Origin: an uncultured Eggerthellaceae bacterium
Lineage (GTDB): Bacteria > Actinomycetota > Coriobacteriia > Coriobacteriales > Eggerthellaceae
NCBI GenBank assembly: GCA_910577495.1
Contig: CAJTML010000098.1
Location: 1 to 5,742 of the forward strand
Reading direction: 5' to 3'
Length of the DNA: 5,742 nt
Shown: piece by piece, positions 4,264 to 5,742 of the stretch
How positions within the stretch are numbered: position 1 is the first letter of the stretch
Layout: every line of letters starts with the position of its first letter
Notes under the pieces: model-generated
What the model was told of the DNA's origin: nothing
The model's database searches: none
The model's input: only the letters and a program-made list of their open reading frames with translations
Program-made: the position numbers and the translations under genes

Positions 4264-5742
4264 TTAGCGAGTTGCAGCCCAAAGACCGCTGCCGTTTACA
4301 TAGTATCTGCCGATCCATTTGTTGGTGGCCATACTGCCATCGGATTGGACGTAGTAATTGCCAACCCATTGGTTTGCCAGCATAGCACCTGAGCTGTTGA
4401 GGTAATACCACTTACCGCTCACCTTTGCCCAACCAGTAGCCATTACACCTGATGAGTTGAGGTAATACCACGTATTTCCTACTTTCGCCCAACCGGTGGC
4501 CATGGCGCCAGAACTCTTGAGGTAGTACCAGCTGCCGCCAACTTTTGCCCAGCCAGTAGCCATTGCGCCAGAAGATTTGAGGTAGTACCACGTGCTATTA
4601 ACCTTCGCCCAACCAGTTGCCATCGCACCTGATGACTTTAGGTAATACCAGCTGCCGTCCACTTGTGCCCAACCAGTGGCCATGGCGCCGGTTTTCCTGT
4701 TGAGGAAATACCAGGTGTTCGAGATCTTTTGCCATCCGGTGCGGAGGGCGCCATCTGAGCCGAAGTAATACCAGGTATTGCTCAGCTTCTGCCAGCCGGT
4801 ATTCATATAGCCTTTGCTGTCGAAGTGATAGCGCTTCCCAGAAATAGTGACCCAGTCATTAGCCGGATAGGATTTCTTCTGGGCTTTTTGCGTGGTGCTG
4901 TTATACGAATACCACCACTTGGAACCCGATTTCACCCACGAGCCTCCAACGGTAGGAGCATTGGAGGGCGAAGTTGGCTTAACCACGTTAGAAGGACCCG
5001 TATTGCCAGATCCTGTTGAGCCTGAGTTACCGGTGTTGCCAGTGTTTCCCGAGTTGTTGGAGCTTGGTACGGTGACGGTGATTTGCTTTGCGAGATTGGC
5101 GTGCTTTATCGTTAGCTTGCTGGTACCTGCCTTAAGCGGGCTAATGCAGGCGTAGCTGTTCGTGTAGTAACCAGCGTGTTGACCGTATTGGAGCTTCAGT
5201 ACGCCTGAATTGCTATTTGCCCAGCTGGTTGGATATTCGTTGGCATCTATTAGCGCATAACGATCTGCGCCATCAAACCATAAAGAAGAGCCTTGAGCTG
5301 GCAGTTTAGAGGACGAAGAGCTCACAAAAAGATATAGTTGATTGGTAGTAAGTGGGAGCGTCAAAGAAGAACCGATCGCGTTGCCTTCAATATGATCAAT
5401 GACCGTCAGCTTGTCAGCAGGGAAAAGCTGGAAGAACGTCACCGAATAGGTATAGCTCTTATTTCGTTGGGTTGATGTAACGGTTACTTTATAAGTGTCC
5501 TGATCATACAGGCGGTCAAGCCCTGCTTTGCCATTGGTGTAAGGTAAAAAGATGAGGTAGTCATTGGCGAGGCCGCCGCATACCGTAGATGCGGTGGCGA
5601 AGTAACCGCCTGATGAATTGCTATTTCCGCCGACGGTGGGATTTTTGAACTGCCACGTTTTGCCGTCACCTTGGCGAACGATGTCTACTGAAAGCGTTGT
5701 GTCACCAGCCTCAATCCAGTCAGCTGAAAAACTCCAAGCATC
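4264..5742 (-). CDS. Secreted cell-wall-binding repeat protein, probably CAP-domain type (partial, 5' end outside window)
   Basis: The frame is open from the window edge to TAA at 4264, giving 492 visible residues; the GTG near 5442 is internal. Visible residues 1-108 resemble the segment that follows the CAP (SCP/PR-1) domain in many coriobacterial surface proteins: D-x-W-S, V-x-I-V-R-x-G-D-G-K-T-W, L-I-F-L-P, T-Y-K-V-T-V, and Y-S-V-T-F-F-x-L. The CAP core and signal peptide would then lie upstream, outside the window (inference). Residues about 120-226 look like a bacterial Ig-like module ending S-P-L-K-A-G-T-S-K-L-T-I. A low-complexity N/G/S/T linker follows (about 228-267). The remainder (about 268-492) is a string of aromatic W-x-x-x-x-x-x-W-Y-Y-L-x-x-S-G-A-M-A-T-G-W repeats of the choline/cell-wall-binding family, which hold proteins non-covalently on the envelope. 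No LPxTG or C-terminal membrane segment is present, as expected for repeat-based anchoring. Confidence 0.88.
   Translation of the reverse strand, partial: DAWSFSADWIEAGDTTLSVDIVRQGDGKTWQFKNPTVGGNSNSSGGYFATASTVCGGLANDYLIFLPYTNGKAGLDRLYDQDTYKVTVTSTQRNKSYTYSVTFFQLFPADKLTVIDHIEGNAIGSSLTLPLTTNQLYLFVSSSSSKLPAQGSSLWFDGADRYALIDANEYPTSWANSNSGVLKLQYGQHAGYYTNSYACISPLKAGTSKLTIKHANLAKQITVTVPSSNNSGNTGNTGNSGSTGSGNTGPSNVVKPTSPSNAPTVGGSWVKSGSKWWYSYNSTTQKAQKKSYPANDWVTISGKRYHFDSKGYMNTGWQKLSNTWYYFGSDGALRTGWQKISNTWYFLNRKTGAMATGWAQVDGSWYYLKSSGAMATGWAKVNSTWYYLKSSGAMATGWAKVGGSWYYLKSSGAMATGWAKVGNTWYYLNSSGVMATGWAKVSGKWYYLNSSGAMLANQWVGNYYVQSDGSMATNKWIGRYYVNGSGLWAATR
4267..4941 (-). repeat. About eleven cell-wall-binding repeats, 60-bp period
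   Basis: The repeat domain begins with a divergent W-rich unit (from 4941) and then has units starting at W codons near 4854, 4794, 4734, 4671, 4611, 4551, 4491, 4431, 4368 and 4317. Four consecutive units (4671-4432) are exactly 20 codons each and almost identical in protein: W-A-x-V-x-x-x-W-Y-Y-L-x-S-S-G-x-M-A-T-G. The unit at 4734 has one extra codon (R-K-T-G). The last two units are shortened to about 17 residues (W-V-G-N-Y-Y-V and W-I-G-R-Y-Y-V), a common terminal form in this family. Third-base differences between units are frequent. Confidence 0.9.

Noticed and set aside
4381..4740. CRISPR-like array from the 60-bp periodicity
   Set aside because: The whole period is coding repeat with no unrelated spacers, and each unit translates to a GW cell-wall-binding motif.
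4264..5442. Taking GTG at 5442 as the start of the surface protein
   Set aside because: The frame stays open for 100 more codons to the window edge with domain-like sequence. There is also no signal peptide after the GTG, which falls inside a beta-strand-like Y-S-V-T-F-F motif.

Overview
The window is ordinary chromosomal DNA from a Gram-positive bacterium of about 50-55% GC. It holds five genes, all on the minus strand. A CAP-type, cell-wall-binding-repeat surface protein beside a carbamate kinase, together with the general sequence style, suggests the Coriobacteriia, perhaps an Eggerthellaceae genus such as Cryptobacterium. That placement is inference; no marker gene is present.

Layout in the direction of transcription (high to low coordinates): (1) 5742-4264, the C-terminal 492 residues of a secreted protein. 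It has a CAP-associated segment, an Ig-like region, a Ser/Gly/Asn linker and about eleven aromatic/GW cell-wall-binding repeats, and is followed by an intrinsic terminator at 4203-4236. (2) 4202-3844, a long intergenic stretch with small inverted repeats and a paired 8-mer but no credible gene. (3) 3843-2878, arcC (carbamate kinase), followed by a very clear intrinsic terminator at 2768-2797. (4) 2758-2443, an ArsC/Spx/YffB-family thioredoxin-fold gene broken by an internal deletion of about 14 codons that also shifts the frame. Its Shine-Dalgarno touches the U-tract of the arcC terminator. (5) 2365-1229, an integral-membrane acyltransferase of family 3. (6) 1052-111, a regulator made of two tandem MarR-like winged-helix domains in one chain, preceded by palindromes that could be an autoregulatory operator and followed by a probable terminator.

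The genes do not form one obvious pathway. ArcC would make ATP from carbamoyl phosphate in the arginine deiminase route, but arcA and arcB are not next to it. The surface protein and the membrane acyltransferase both belong to the cell envelope. The MarR-like protein may control itself or neighbours outside the window. I see no mobile element, CRISPR array, tRNA or rRNA, and no convincing new multi-gene system. The points most worth a second look are the deleted ArsC-family gene, the terminator/Shine-Dalgarno abutment, the two-domain MarR protein with its palindromes, and the unexplained region upstream of arcC.
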